Source: HNR sp040400085
Lineage (GTDB): Bacteria > Actinomycetota > Actinomycetes > Actinomycetales > Microbacteriaceae
Assembly: GCA_040400085.1 (NCBI GenBank)
Contig: JBBAQX010000012.1
Span: 24,467 to 88,466, forward strand
Length of the DNA: 64,000 nt
Direction of reading: 5' to 3'
A model generated the notes under the pieces. It made no database searches. It had not been told where the DNA came from and saw only the letters and a program-made list of their open reading frames with translations. Below, piece by piece: positions 26,426-38,100 of this stretch (the first letter of the stretch is position 1; the number at the start of each line of letters is the position of its first letter). A program made the position numbers and the translations under genes.

Positions 26426-28117
26426 TTGTTTGGCCACGAGCGAGTCGCGGATCTGACGGCGCAATACTTTGCCGATGAGAGACCTCGGCAGCTCGTCCAC
26501 CTGAACGATTCTCTTGGGAACCTTGTACGCCGTGAGATTAATGCGGCAAAAATCGCGGAGAGCCGTCGGGTCGAAGGCAGCTCCGTTTCGCACTATGACA
26601 ACTGCGGTGACGTCTTCACCGCCGCCGGTGCGGGGAAGGCCGACAACTGCCGCGCCTTCGATATCAGGGTGCCGCATGAGGGTCTCTTCGACCTCCGAGG
26701 GGGAAACGTTGAAACCACCCGTGATGATGATTTCTTTGATCCTGTCGATGACCGTCACAAAGCCGTCTTCGGACACCGTGACGATATCTCCGGTGCGTAG
26801 CCATCCCCCCTCGAGTAGGGTGGCGGCGGTGTCTTCGTCACGGCCCCAATAACCTTGGAACACCTGCGGTCCACGGATAAGCAGTTCTCCTGCCTCGCCG
26901 ATATCTAGGTCTTCCGTTGGGTTGTCGGGATTGATCACGCGGATTTCGGTGCTGGGGAAGGGGACTCCAACGGTGCCTGGCCTCCGCGACGGCCCGATGG
27001 GGTTTCCGAGGGCAACCGGTGAGGATTCGGTCATTCCATAGCCCTCGACGAGGAGCCCACCTGTGGCTTGTTCCCACCTGGTGACCGTCGCAACGGGCAG
27101 CGACATTGCGCCGGAGATCGCGAAACGGATGCTCGACAGATCAATACCGCGTTGTTCAGACGATCTCGCCAGTTGATCATAGATCGGAGGGACAGCCGGC
27201 AGGAATGTGGGGGGATTCTTTTTGGCGCTTGCGAGCACGGTTTCAACGTTGAACTTGGGAAAGAGTACGAGCTTCGCGCCCATGCTCATTGCGAAGGTAA
27301 GGCAGAGGGTCATGCCGTACGCGTGGAAAAGCGGAAGGACACCGTAGAAGATTTCCTCTCCTCTGACCAGCCCCGGGACCCATGCCTCTCCCTGCATTGC
27401 GTTTGCCCTGAGGTTTCGGTGGGTCAGAATGACGCCCTTCGGGAATCCCGTGGTACCGCTGGTGTATTGCAGTAGCGCAATATCGTTGATTCCAGGGCGG
27501 GGGAATTTTTTGGATAGCTTCTTGCCGCTCAGAAGTTTTTTCCAGGTGAAAACATTATGTGCCGAGGGTTTCGACGTCATAGCGGAGCGGCTTTTTCTTG
27601 CCTGGGGGAGAGGAAGCCGGAGGGCCAGGCGCTTCCCAAGGGGGAGCGCATCCGACATGTTAACCGAGATAATTGTGTCTACGGAGATGTCATCCGGAAA
27701 ATCACTGATGGTGTCGTAAATCTTGTCCCAGACAATTGCGACTTTTGCACCGTGATCTTCGAATTGATGCCGCAGCTCGCGGGGCGTATAGAGCGGGTTA
27801 TGCTCGACGACGATTGCGCCGAGCCTCAGCGTCGCATAGAACGCCACGACATGCTGCGGGCAATTGGGTAACACCAAAGCCAGACGATCACCTGCTCTGA
27901 CGCCAACCCTGCGAAGTCCTTCCGCGGCGCGGGCGATCTGATCTGCCATTTCCGAGTAAGAGGTTTCGGCGCCATAGAACGACAGCGCCGTTTTGTCTGC
28001 GTACTTTGCCACGGAGGCATCGAGCATGTCTACGAGCGACTCTGTCGGCTCGGGGATCTCGTGAGGAACCCCATCTGCGTATGAGCTCAGCCAGGGTTTA
28101 TTTTCGTAACGGTACAT
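26414..28117 (-). CDS. Long-chain-fatty-acid--CoA ligase (FadD-like)
   Basis: 567 residues, full-length ANL-superfamily enzyme forming acyl-AMP then acyl-CoA. Motifs: YTSGTTGFPKGVILTHRN (P-loop), GYGMTESSP, GGWLRTGDIV, IDRIKEIIITGGFNVSPSEVEE, and the late lysine in LPRSLIGKVLRRQ. GGGGAGGA stands right before the ATG. The 3' end overlaps the PIG-L gene on the opposite strand by 12 bases. Chain-length specificity cannot be read off. Confidence 0.92.
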   Translation of the reverse strand: MYRYENKPWLSSYADGVPHEIPEPTESLVDMLDASVAKYADKTALSFYGAETSYSEMADQIARAAEGLRRVGVRAGDRLALVLPNCPQHVVAFYATLRLGAIVVEHNPLYTPRELRHQFEDHGAKVAIVWDKIYDTISDFPDDISVDTIISVNMSDALPLGKRLALRLPLPQARKSRSAMTSKPSAHNVFTWKKLLSGKKLSKKFPRPGINDIALLQYTSGTTGFPKGVILTHRNLRANAMQGEAWVPGLVRGEEIFYGVLPLFHAYGMTLCLTFAMSMGAKLVLFPKFNVETVLASAKKNPPTFLPAVPPIYDQLARSSEQRGIDLSSIRFAISGAMSLPVATVTRWEQATGGLLVEGYGMTESSPVALGNPIGPSRRPGTVGVPFPSTEIRVINPDNPTEDLDIGEAGELLIRGPQVFQGYWGRDEDTAATLLEGGWLRTGDIVTVSEDGFVTVIDRIKEIIITGGFNVSPSEVEETLMRHPDIEGAAVVGLPRTGGGEDVTAVVIVRNGAAFDPTALRDFCRINLTAYKVPKRIVQVDELPRSLIGKVLRRQIRDSLVAKQSHK

Positions 28118-28254
28118 CGGGTCCTCCCCTGATTGACGCTATTCTCATAGTTTAGTTCTGTGGGGCAGCTGTGGCCGGGATATTCAGGTACTTCGGACGA
28201 TTCAATGTTTGCTGGTTACGGTGATTCTGTTCGCCGCATATTGCGAGAATACCG

Positions 28255-29556
28255 CTATTTTTTCGCAAACTGCGGCGAACTCCTCGCTTGACGGATTCCT
28301 CTGCGAGCGACCACGGCAATGGATCCGCTCAGCAGCACCACGGCTATGGCAGCCCCGGGAATGGAGAAATTGGTGACCAGGATCGTCAAAACACCGGATG
28401 CCCCCAGGATGGTCGCGAGAAATGCTGTGCGTGCGCTTGTTGGCCCCGAAGCAAAACCCAGCCGTACCGTTTCGATCCGTCCCGCGTAGTAAGCCACGGG
28501 AACCATAGTTACTCCGACCGCGAGCAGCCAGCGAGGCCGGGTCGCCCACCATGCCTCGCTTGTTGGCGTAGGTAGGTCAGCGCCGCTCACGAGCAGGATG
28601 CTGGCCAACGCGATGAGCACGGGCATGTGCCACAGGTAGATGGTCATGGAACGGCTGCCAAGAGCATCCACTATTTTGTTGATCGGAGGAAATTCGGCGA
28701 GCCTGATCAGATAGCCGCGCAACAGGATGAAGCCACAGAGCTGGGAGACCCCCAGTAGGACTAACGCGACGGTTGGCGGGTTGAGATTCTGCAGCATGTC
28801 GGCTGAATACGGGCCGGCCGCCGTGAGGAGCACCAGAAGTAGGAGGGAATTCAGGGCTGTGAAGCCGAGGAATCGGCGCGATAGCTTACCGAAGAGGCCG
28901 TCGGCAAGCCAGAACCCGAGCTGCTGGATAAACAGCCACACAACGAGCAGGTTGACATAGCCGATTACTTCGATGCCCGTGCTGAACCGGATGGCGTCAA
29001 CCGTGAGTGCGGCGGCTCCGAGTGAGGCAAGGGTCACGACCGGATGTTTCCCGTGAAACATTACTGCCAACGGGACCAGCGCGGAACACAACACATAGAC
29101 GCCCAAGAACCACAGTGGCTGACTGATTCGATACCCGGCAGTGGCGATAATCTCTGCCGAAACCCCGGCCACCGTCATCCCAATGATGCCCACGCCGATA
29201 ATCGCGACCAGCGCAAGCCCGGGCACGAGCAACCGCACCAGCCTAGTCCTCACGTAATCGCTTGCGCTGCCATCTCGGGACTGTACCTTGCGCCAGTGCG
29301 TGATGCTCGAGAACCCTCCGATAAGGAAGAATAGGGGCATAATCTGGGCAAACCAGGTCACCGGGGTGAACCAGGCCTGACTTTCTGTCGCATTTTCGAG
29401 GAGAGGGCCATCGGTTCCCCAACTCACCCCAACCATCAACGAGTGTAGAACCACGACGACCACCAGGAGCGCTGCCCTAACTAGGTCGATGCTGCGATCG
29501 CGCGACTGCGAACCTAGTGGCCGATGAGTCGGCGAGGAAGTAGCTAGAACCGTCAT
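28255..29556 (-). CDS. Acyltransferase family 3 integral membrane protein
   Basis: 433 residues from the ATG at 29556 (a GTG two codons earlier is possible). About ten hydrophobic segments. The N-terminal DRSIDLVRAALLVVVVVLHS is the acyltransferase-3 signature with the active histidine, followed by FFLIGGFSS. These enzymes O-acetylate or acylate exopolysaccharides, peptidoglycan or lipids. The substrate is unknown. A parS-like sequence with one central mismatch lies inside it at 29045-29060. Confidence 0.85.
   Translation of the reverse strand: MTVLATSSPTHRPLGSQSRDRSIDLVRAALLVVVVVLHSLMVGVSWGTDGPLLENATESQAWFTPVTWFAQIMPLFFLIGGFSSITHWRKVQSRDGSASDYVRTRLVRLLVPGLALVAIIGVGIIGMTVAGVSAEIIATAGYRISQPLWFLGVYVLCSALVPLAVMFHGKHPVVTLASLGAAALTVDAIRFSTGIEVIGYVNLLVVWLFIQQLGFWLADGLFGKLSRRFLGFTALNSLLLLVLLTAAGPYSADMLQNLNPPTVALVLLGVSQLCGFILLRGYLIRLAEFPPINKIVDALGSRSMTIYLWHMPVLIALASILLVSGADLPTPTSEAWWATRPRWLLAVGVTMVPVAYYAGRIETVRLGFASGPTSARTAFLATILGASGVLTILVTNFSIPGAAIAVVLLSGSIAVVARRGIRQARSSPQFAKK
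29045..29060. promoter_or_regulatory. Degenerate parS-like site inside the acyltransferase gene
   Basis: TGTTTCCCGTGAAACA matches the parS consensus at 15 of 16 positions, but the mismatch is in the CACGTG core (A to C), which may weaken ParB binding. Confidence 0.35.
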
Positions 29557-29643
29557 AAACACAGGGTAAGAAGCCGGTTCTCATCGTCACATCACACGAG
29601 GGAGTGATCCGCACCCCTACCGCGGTAGGGGTGTACGCGAAGT

Positions 29644-30315
29644 TTAGCGCGAGGGTTCGACCAGGCCCGTGTCGTAGGCCAGTACCACGGCCTGTACACG
29701 ATCACGAAGCTGCAACTTCATGAAGATCTTGCTCACGTGCGTCTTCACGGTTTGCTCGGCGACAAAAAGCTTCGCCGCTATCTCCTGATTGGAGAGTCCC
29801 GTGCCGATCAGGATCAGCACTTCGCGTTCTCGATCGGTGAGGCTGTTCAGTTCGCTGGCCCTGCGCGGTTCGCTTGAGGGATGCTGCACAAAACTCTCGA
29901 TCAAACGCTTCATTACCCGGGGAGCGATGAGCGCGTCGCCGGCGGCCACGATACGTACGGCCTGGATCAGATCCTCGGGGAGAGCATCCTTCAAGAGAAA
30001 GCCACTGGCGCCGGCCCGAAGCGCGTCGTGAACATACTCGTCGATGTCAAACGTCGTGAGAACGAGAACCTTGGGGATGTGGTGGCTTCGATTGCTTGGC
30101 TGGGTGAGCTCGCGAGTGGCGTCGATGCCGTTCATGTTGGGCATCCGCACGTCCATCAGTACGACATCTGGTCGAAGCGAGCGGCCCATGCTCACGGCCT
30201 CGACTCCGTCGCTGGCCTGCCCCACGACTTCGATGCCCGGCTGCGCTCCAAGGATCGCCGCGAATCCGGCGCGCACCATCAGTTGGTCGTCGGCGATGAG
30301 AACTGTGATGGTCAC
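29644..30315 (-). CDS. NarL/FixJ family response regulator
   Basis: 223 residues, GTG start. Receiver domain with acidic Asp9-Asp10, phospho-acceptor Asp55 (VVLMDVRMP) and Lys in LLKDALPED. The C-terminal LuxR helix-turn-helix is LTDREREVLILIGTGLSNQE followed by TVKTHVSKIFMKL. It lies 44 bases after the sensor kinase gene on the same strand and should be its partner. The target genes are not evident; the acyltransferase immediately downstream (28255-29556) is a candidate by position only. Confidence 0.93.
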   Translation of the reverse strand: MTITVLIADDQLMVRAGFAAILGAQPGIEVVGQASDGVEAVSMGRSLRPDVVLMDVRMPNMNGIDATRELTQPSNRSHHIPKVLVLTTFDIDEYVHDALRAGASGFLLKDALPEDLIQAVRIVAAGDALIAPRVMKRLIESFVQHPSSEPRRASELNSLTDREREVLILIGTGLSNQEIAAKLFVAEQTVKTHVSKIFMKLQLRDRVQAVVLAYDTGLVEPSR

Positions 30316-30359
30316 GGGTTGGGTCCTTGCTATCGTGGTAGTTGCCGGGCTTGTAGAGG

Positions 30360-31580
30360 TTAACGTGGGATAGGGAGTCTCGCCTGAACCAGGTAGCCGC
30401 CGGATTCGTTCGGGCCATGGGAGAGCGATCCGCCTACAAGTTGAACACGTTCGCGCATCCCGATCAAGCCGTGGCCTCCGGTGTCGTGAGTGGTGACCTC
30501 CGATGTTGCTGCGTGGTTTGAGATCAGAACATCAACCCACTCTGCGCCGGCGTTGATTGTGACCGTCGTCTCTGCGCCGGGCGCGTGTCTTACCACGTTG
30601 CTGAGTGATTCTTGCACGATCCGATAGGCGGTGAGGGCGACGGTTCCCGGGATCGCTATTGTTGCCGAGGAAACCTGCCAATCGAGGGATACGGGGACGC
30701 CAGCTCGTCTGCTGGTCTCGATCAGGGCTGGGATATCTTCGAGCGTCGGTTGTGGGCCGAGTTCTATGGTGCCGTTGGTGTCGTTGGTGCCTTCCGCGCT
30801 CCGAAGCACGCCCAGCAGCTGGCGCATTTCCTGTAGCGCACCGCGAGCTGTTGCGCCGATTGAGTCGAACTCGGCCGCGACATCTTTGTCGATCTGGGGC
30901 AGGCGGTATTTTGCTGAGGTTGCCTGTACCTGGATCACGGACATGCCGTGCGCGACCACGTCGTGAAGCTCGCGCGCGATCCTGCTGCGCTCCTCTATGA
31001 GTTCGCGCCGCGCCTGCTCGGCCGCAGTGAGTTGGCGTTCCTGGGTGAGTTCGGCGCGGATGTTTTGCCACTGTATGAGTTGCAATGTGATGCCGAGGAC
31101 TACACCCGAAATTGTGGCAAAGAGGAGGATGCTGACTACGGATTCGTTCAGGCTCGCGTAATGGGCTGGTGAGACCGCAACCACGAGAATGGAGGCCGCG
31201 ATGCTCGAAAACCAAGCGATCTTGGTAATCTTCCACGAACCAACGATGGTGATTGCGGCAATTACGAGGGTCTGCGCGATCAGGGAGGTTACAGACCAGG
31301 GCCAAGACAGGCCGAAGCTGCCAGTGCTGAACAGTGTCAGGCCAATCAGGGCAACGAGTGAGGTCGCTAGCGCTAGTTGTGGCCGCCGGATGGCTAGGGG
31401 GATGCTCGCCGATTGCGCAATGCCGAACAGAAGCGCCAGCGCGACTGGAACACGGAAATAGGTGGCGTTAATGGGAATACTGACTGAGCTAATCGCAACT
31501 GCAATAACTATCAACGCTATCCAGGTCACGACGGATGGACGACCCGTGCGGGGATTGGCAAGGGCTGGTATTCGCATCAT
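30360..31580 (-). CDS. Two-component sensor histidine kinase (HisKA_3/NarX class)
   Basis: 406 residues. Five or so membrane segments across about 18-170, a short coiled linker, then the dimerisation domain with the phosphorylated His206 in ARELHDVVAHGMSVI, and a HATPase_c domain ending HDTGGHGLIGMRERVQLVGG. There is no extracellular domain of any size, so it probably senses within or at the membrane, like the DesK/LiaS-type kinases. The ATG at 31577 is an alternative start. Confidence 0.93.
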   Translation of the reverse strand: MMRIPALANPRTGRPSVVTWIALIVIAVAISSVSIPINATYFRVPVALALLFGIAQSASIPLAIRRPQLALATSLVALIGLTLFSTGSFGLSWPWSVTSLIAQTLVIAAITIVGSWKITKIAWFSSIAASILVVAVSPAHYASLNESVVSILLFATISGVVLGITLQLIQWQNIRAELTQERQLTAAEQARRELIEERSRIARELHDVVAHGMSVIQVQATSAKYRLPQIDKDVAAEFDSIGATARGALQEMRQLLGVLRSAEGTNDTNGTIELGPQPTLEDIPALIETSRRAGVPVSLDWQVSSATIAIPGTVALTAYRIVQESLSNVVRHAPGAETTVTINAGAEWVDVLISNHAATSEVTTHDTGGHGLIGMRERVQLVGGSLSHGPNESGGYLVQARLPIPR

Positions 31581-32115
31581 GTATTCAACTGTGCCACGCG
31601 GTGTCTAGTCGAGCATCACTCTGTGGGGTGATCTTTATCGAGAGGGAAGATGACCATAACTTTGTCGGCTGCGCCGGGAGTCGAAGGCAGTTTCTAGTCG
31701 GCGATGCAACGAGATTCTGCTGTCATCCATATTGTGGAGTCATCTTCGCCGTTCAGCGACCTTGTGGCACGGATGGACTGTCTTCTTATCGGCTCACACC
31801 CCAGCTCGGAGGCTAAAGTTGCTCTAGCTATTGCGGGTGGAGGGCTCATGGTTTCTGGAGTCGATCCCGTGCTTGCCGATATCGACAGAGAAACCTTAAA
31901 TCGGGTGTTCTTTGATTCGGCTAGAAGGGCGCTGGAACCATATATCTTAGAGTAGTCAGGCATCTTCGATCGATATAATCTCATCGTCGATGAGCTGTTT
32001 GCGAGGATCTGAAAATTCTTGTAATACTTGCGTGACATTTAGGGGAGTTGCTGCATCTTTATTGAGCTGCCATGTGTGTGGCTTGCGATGCATGTTTGAA
32101 GGTTAAGGGGATACT
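31581..32115. other. Spacer between kinase and surface-protein genes
   Basis: 535 bp containing the promoters of the divergent kinase and surface-protein genes. One 83-codon frame (31704-31955) is listed separately as doubtful. AAGGGG seven bases before 32116 is the ribosome binding site of the surface protein. Confidence 0.5.
31704..31955 (+). CDS. Doubtful small ORF, 83 codons
   Basis: Starts MQRDSAVIHIVESSSPF, includes a Gly/Ala-rich stretch (AIAGGGLMVSG) and ends RRALEPYILE. There is no clear ribosome binding site and I recognise no family. It may be a genuine small protein, a gene remnant, or chance. Confidence 0.25.
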   Translation: MQRDSAVIHIVESSSPFSDLVARMDCLLIGSHPSSEAKVALAIAGGGLMVSGVDPVLADIDRETLNRVFFDSARRALEPYILE

Positions 32116-35100
32116 GTGGCTGGTTCGCTGCACAGACAAGGATTGATGAGATCGGAGCCGTCGCGCCCGGATTTTGCTGGACGCGCGTCGATGCGCTCAG
32201 TGATTATGGCGCTGGTCGCGGTATTCGCGTTGTTGTTGGGCGGGCTGCTGCCACTGCAGGCTGCGACCGCCGCCAATTCGCCTGTAAACTCGGCGAGCTG
32301 GGTACTCAAAAACACCGGAACGGCTCCGTTCGACGCGAGCGACGGACCCGGCCTCGATTCATCCCCTGATAACGGCATTGTGCGTACTAACGATACCGCC
32401 ACCTGGGAGATCAGCTACGCCGCCGCTGCAAGTGGCCCAGCGAAGTTCGTGGCCACGCTTCCATACGGTTCGCAGTGGACCGCGAACTCGGCAACACCTC
32501 AGGTATGTAACGCAGCGGGTGGTGGAAAGATCAGCTCAGACAAATTGACCCTTACATGCAACCGAACCGTCGCGGGTGAGGTCGCTCAGTTCCAGGTCAC
32601 AGCCCTGGTCGGTGCGCTGGGTAACGGCCAAACCTTCGCCCCAAGCCTCACGATTGACGGTAACGATTACGGTAGCGCGCAGGCTGTCACGGTGTCGGCG
32701 AAGCCGATGAACTCGGTGCACATCAACAACAGCAGCGCGATCGCGAGCGGAACTGTCGGAGGTGTTCCTGGCTATCAAAAACTGCTTTACATTAACTTCG
32801 GTGCCCCTGTAGATCCAAACAATATCAACGCTCGAGGTTATGCACCATGGGCCTCTACCTTCAGTTTTCATCTGTCTGCTCCCGTTGGGGCATCTTTCGA
32901 TGGGGTAACAATCCCGGGGGGAACAGTTGCGGTCACTCAAAACGGGCCGACTGATTGGTTATTTACCGTTTCTATGACCCCTACGTCGGGGCTCTCGTTC
33001 GTGAGTGCTGCAGGAAATACCACCATACCAAGCGGTTCGTTTACTAAGATATCTGCGATATCAGCCACTGTCTTTATGCCGCAGAGCGGTGTAACTCCAA
33101 ACGTGCCGTTCTCTTTGACCGGCCAGATATCGGGCTTCAATCCAGATTCGATCACCGGTCAACCCAATCTCGGCGGTGCTTTCCCCAAAAATCAGGAGCC
33201 GGGTGCCGCCTGCGTTGTCAGTACTCAGTACCCTGGCAACTGTTATCAGGGAACTATCAACATCACCAGTGAGGCAAGCTTGTCAAGCGTGTTCAGCGGT
33301 GCGTTTGCCACATCAGGTGCATATCTATTCGGTGACCAGATCGGCATTACGGGAGGGCCAGAGTCGTACCCGGATTATTCACGACCGAGTCTGGTTCCTG
33401 GCCAGGGTTTTTTGGCGACAAACGGTATTGCGAACGCTGCTCTCTCAACGGCTGCTGGTACCGGAACCCGTGGTTCGCAGGTCTGGGGTGCTTCTCAGCT
33501 TAAACTTAGCTCACCACCCCAATTGCGTATTTACCAAGCGGCCTCTTCGGTAGATTTCTATCGCTTTCAGACGGGCGTATTGACCCCGCCGCCTCTAGAC
33601 GCGTCGAATTACGTCATCGAATATACCGATCACGATTATGGAGATGATGCCGGGCGTCGGGCGATGGATGCTTATGGAGATGCGGCAATTCAATGGGTGT
33701 CCGACCCGAGCCAGCTAGCGGGTGGAATCACCTCGGCTACAGCTATTCGATATGAGTATCTCGGCGAGATCGCACCAGGGACTATTCTTGGTGTCGCCAC
33801 ACCCCTCCAGGTGACTGAAACGCCCTTAGCCGTAGGGCAGACAGCGAACTGGTTCTTTCAGTACAGTTCATCAGATAAGCCGCTCGTAAAATCGACCTAC
33901 ACTGGCACCCCCGCCCGAAATGCGAGCGGCGGTTTCGTAAGGGTATCTCCAGCCCTGGTACGTAATACGGCGAGCTGGCTTCAGGTTGACGGTGCAACAT
34001 ATGCCGCCGGAAACGCGGAACGTGGCGATGTTGCGACTCTACGTATCACCCCGACAGTGATCGGGCCGGCGTCGGGTCCTGACACTATTGCGCAGTCAAC
34101 CACTATCAAGGTGACTATGCCTTCCGCCTGTCTAGAGCCTGTAGCAGCGGCGATCCCGGCAAACGGTGTGTTGACGCCGGGTATTCCAGGGTCCAATTGC
34201 AACGCGGGAACTCCCGCAACGATTTCCTTTGATTTCGGTGACCTGCCTGCTGTCGCGGGAGCTCCAGGGCCCCTGCCGTATCAGGGTCACGCCGTTGACC
34301 TGACCCCGATCGATATCCCGGTGCGGGTCGGACTAACGATGAACATTCCCTCCACACTTGGGACCCGTTCTGTGGTGGCATCTACGTCGGATGCCTCGGC
34401 TGAGGCGCTGTCACAGCCGACGAACGACCCCCACGTTTCGGTCACAAACCTCACCGTTTCAGGAGCATCCGTATTCAAATTGCAGAAGCTTGCAACCACA
34501 ACCCAGCCGGGGTTCGTAAGCCCCGGTGAGACCCTGACCTATACAATCTCCTGGGCAAACGCCTCCAATAATGCATATCAGACCTCGCAATTTGTTGACG
34601 TGCTGCCCTTCAACGGCGATAACCGTGGAACTACCGGCCTGAGCGCCCCGCTCGTTGTCGGTAACATAGCTGCATCGATGGCGGATGCCTCGCAAGGCAC
34701 GGTCTCCGTGGAATACTCTACGGACATCGCCGCGAGCATCCAGGCACAATTATTGATTCCCGGCAACGAAACCGCCGCAAGCGGGGTGACCTGGATCACG
34801 CTTGCCCTTGGTGCGATACCGCCGGCTGGCACAACGGCACTGCGCTTTACTCCGAGCAAGGCGCTCGACACAGGCTTCTCGGGAAGCACAACCGTGACAG
34901 TGACCGTTCCCCCGCTTTCACTATCAGGCATACTGAACAACAACGTTGCGCTCCGCGCTCTTTCCGCCACCGGTACCCCCGTGGTGTCCTCTGCGGGGGC
35001 GACGCGTTCGATACGCTCCTCCTCGGCACTGATTTCTGGATCTGTGATGCAGGATGCCGATTTCTCCGGTACTACAACTCCTGCTGATTTTCAGTGGCCA

Positions 35101-38100
35101 GATGGCGAATTGGTTCAATTTGTCACGGGTTCCGGTTCTAACGAGCATGTGGTGGACACTGCCCCTATCTCGGCCGACGGAAGCTACACATCCCCGCCGC
35201 TTCCCGCCGGAACATATCATTTGCGGGTAAGCGGTCTTGGGCTATTCGCGTGGGATCAGTTCCCAGCGACAGCGCAGATTCTGCCGGGTCAGACCCTCAG
35301 CGGACAGAACATACTCGTGCAGGAACACGTACCGTCAGCGGTACTAACCGGCTATTCGGCAAACGTAACGCAGGGCCATAGCATCACAATCGACGTCACC
35401 GACGGCGATAGCCTTCCGTACCCGTCACGGTCGGGCTCAGCCTATACTCTGGCTAGCGGTGTCTCGCTTCCAGACATGACCACTGCGAAGGGTGGTACCG
35501 TCGCGCTAACCTTGCCGGCTGCCCCGAAGCTCCAGGATCAGGTAATATATACGCCGCCGGTCTCCTGGCCTGCCTCAGCCGAGGGACAAACCTCCTACGA
35601 AGACACATTCAGCTATGCATGGACTAACGCCCAGGGAGCAGTGTCGACCGCGACTGTTACCGTCACAGTCTTTGCCCTACCCAACACGAACGATAGTGCG
35701 AAAACTATACCGGGTACTACCTCAAACCTCGACGTGTTGGCGGATGCGAGCGGAGACGGGCTGACCCTCGACACTGCCGCACCACCGACAACGACAGTAA
35801 GCGATATCGCTGTGTCCTACGAAGCAGGTAAGCTGCGGGTCGTGCCGACACACGTGTGGGGCGCGACAGAAACGGTATACATCGTGCCAGTCGTTTACTC
35901 GATTAGGGACTCTCATGGTCAAACCGCGCAGGCAACTGTCACGCTTACCATTCAGCGCGCGCCGGTTGTGACAAACACAGATATGGGCTCAATTGGAGTT
36001 TCATCCTCGCGGAAGCTCAATCCGTCCATTCTCAATGTTGCTACCCTTGCGACGCCGACGGCCGCATCCATAAAGACGCAACCGGCCCTCGCCGGAACAA
36101 CCGCACAGGTCACGGCTGATGGCTCCGAAGTGACCCTCAGCTCTGGCACAGCCGCCGGGCAGACCACGTTTGTGGTTACCTACACCGACTCGCTCGGGCA
36201 GTCGACCGACGTGACCCTAAGCGCTCGCGTGCTGGCGCAACCAACGGCATCCGCCCAATCGATCCGGGTCGGCAAGACCGACACGGCAACGTTTGCGGAG
36301 AACGTCGTGACTGACGCTGGAGGGATCGCCTCGAGGAGCATTCAGCAGGATGTCGCTCCCGGTGTCGGAACTGTTACGGTGCCGAGCGCTTCAACAACGG
36401 GCAACGTTGTGTTTACGCCCGATGTTGCAGGTGCGGTGGCCGGTGTCTACCCAATTGTGGTTCGTTACACGGATCAGGTCGGTCAAACCGTCGACGTGAC
36501 CTATACCGTGACGGTTCAGGAAGCGCCAAGCTCTAACTCATCCCCTGAGCTCGCGATTATCGGCGTTGGCGGGAGCGTCACCTTCGCTCAAGGCACCGTG
36601 AGTGATGCAACGCTTGTAGCTGGAACGCTCAGCTCGACCGTGAATATTGCTCCCGGCAGTGGTAACGTCACCGTCGATCAGACAACAGGTATAGTGCGCT
36701 ACGATGCGGCGGGTGTCGCTCCTGGCACATATGGTTTCTCTATCCTATACACGGACCAATTCGGCCAGATCGGAACCTGGTCATACTCCGTGACGGTGAA
36801 TGGCGGCCTGGTCCTCGGTGCAGGTGAGGAAGTGTGGATCCCAGAACAGACAAGCCACGATTTCGGAATTACTGTGACCGGTGTTGGGGCAACGTTGAGC
36901 ATCGTGTCTCCCTCTGCGGGTGCTAGCGTGAGCATCAGCGGGACCACGGCGACCTTTGCGGCTGCCCAGGCAGGTGACTATACCTTTGATGTTCAGGCCG
37001 ACGACGGGATCAACCCGGTCGTCACCGAAAGCTACACGGTTCACGTCCTGGCACCCATATTGGGCACGGCCCAGAGTCTTTCTACGGGCGTGAACGTGGC
37101 AGCTGGAACGATCTTCACCGAGCAGTTGACGGTCGGTGACGGGGGCATTGCGAACCGTCAGGTGACCACACCCATCGATCCTGCTGCTGGGGTCGTGACT
37201 GTTGCCCCCGGGTCGACAGCGGCAGACCCGGGAACAGTATCGTTCATTCCATTGACAGGTGGGGCCACCCCCGGCGCCTATACCTTCGTGGTCAGCTACG
37301 CGGATGAGGCGGGCCAGGTCGTACCTGTCACCTATACCCTTACGCTGATTGCAGCCCCCCAGGCAATGGGTGGGACCGCAACGGTTGGCGAAGGGAAGAG
37401 CATCACCTTCCCCCGAAACGTGATTTCTTCGGCACCTGGCCTTCTGAGCGACTCCGTTCAGATTGCGGCCGCGGAAGGTTCTGCGACTGTCGATCCTGTA
37501 ACGGGAGCGGTGACCTATAGCGCAGGAAACGCAGCGGCAGGTCCGCACACCTTTACGGTGACTTACACAGATCAATACGGACAACAGGGAGTGGCGACCT
37601 ACACGGTGACTGTGCAGGCCGTGCTTTCTGTGGATGGACTCACCTCGGGCATCATCGGCCTCGGAAAAACCATCCCCTTCGCTACTACGGTTACGACGGC
37701 AGGCACTCTCACCGGTGCTGTTGTGAGCAGTCAGCCAGCCTTCGGAACGGTAAGCGTAGACCCTGTAACAGGCACGGTCTCTTATACCGCGACCGCGACG
37801 GATGCCGGACAGGTCCAATTCGACGTTGACTTCACCGACGACCAGTCCCAGACGGTTACAGTTACTTTCATCGTCACTGTGATCGCTCCTGCAGTGATAA
37901 ACGGTGGGCAAACAGTAACGGCGAAGGTTGCGATGGACGGAACCGTTTCGTTCCCCGAGGCAATCCAAACCAATGGTGTCATTGTCGCGCGCGCGGTCAG
38001 CTCGCTGCCCGCCCAGGGGAATGTGATTCTCGGCTCTGTCATATTCGAGGCAATCGGTGCCGCCGCCGGAACATACCCTTTCGAGGTCACCTACACTGAT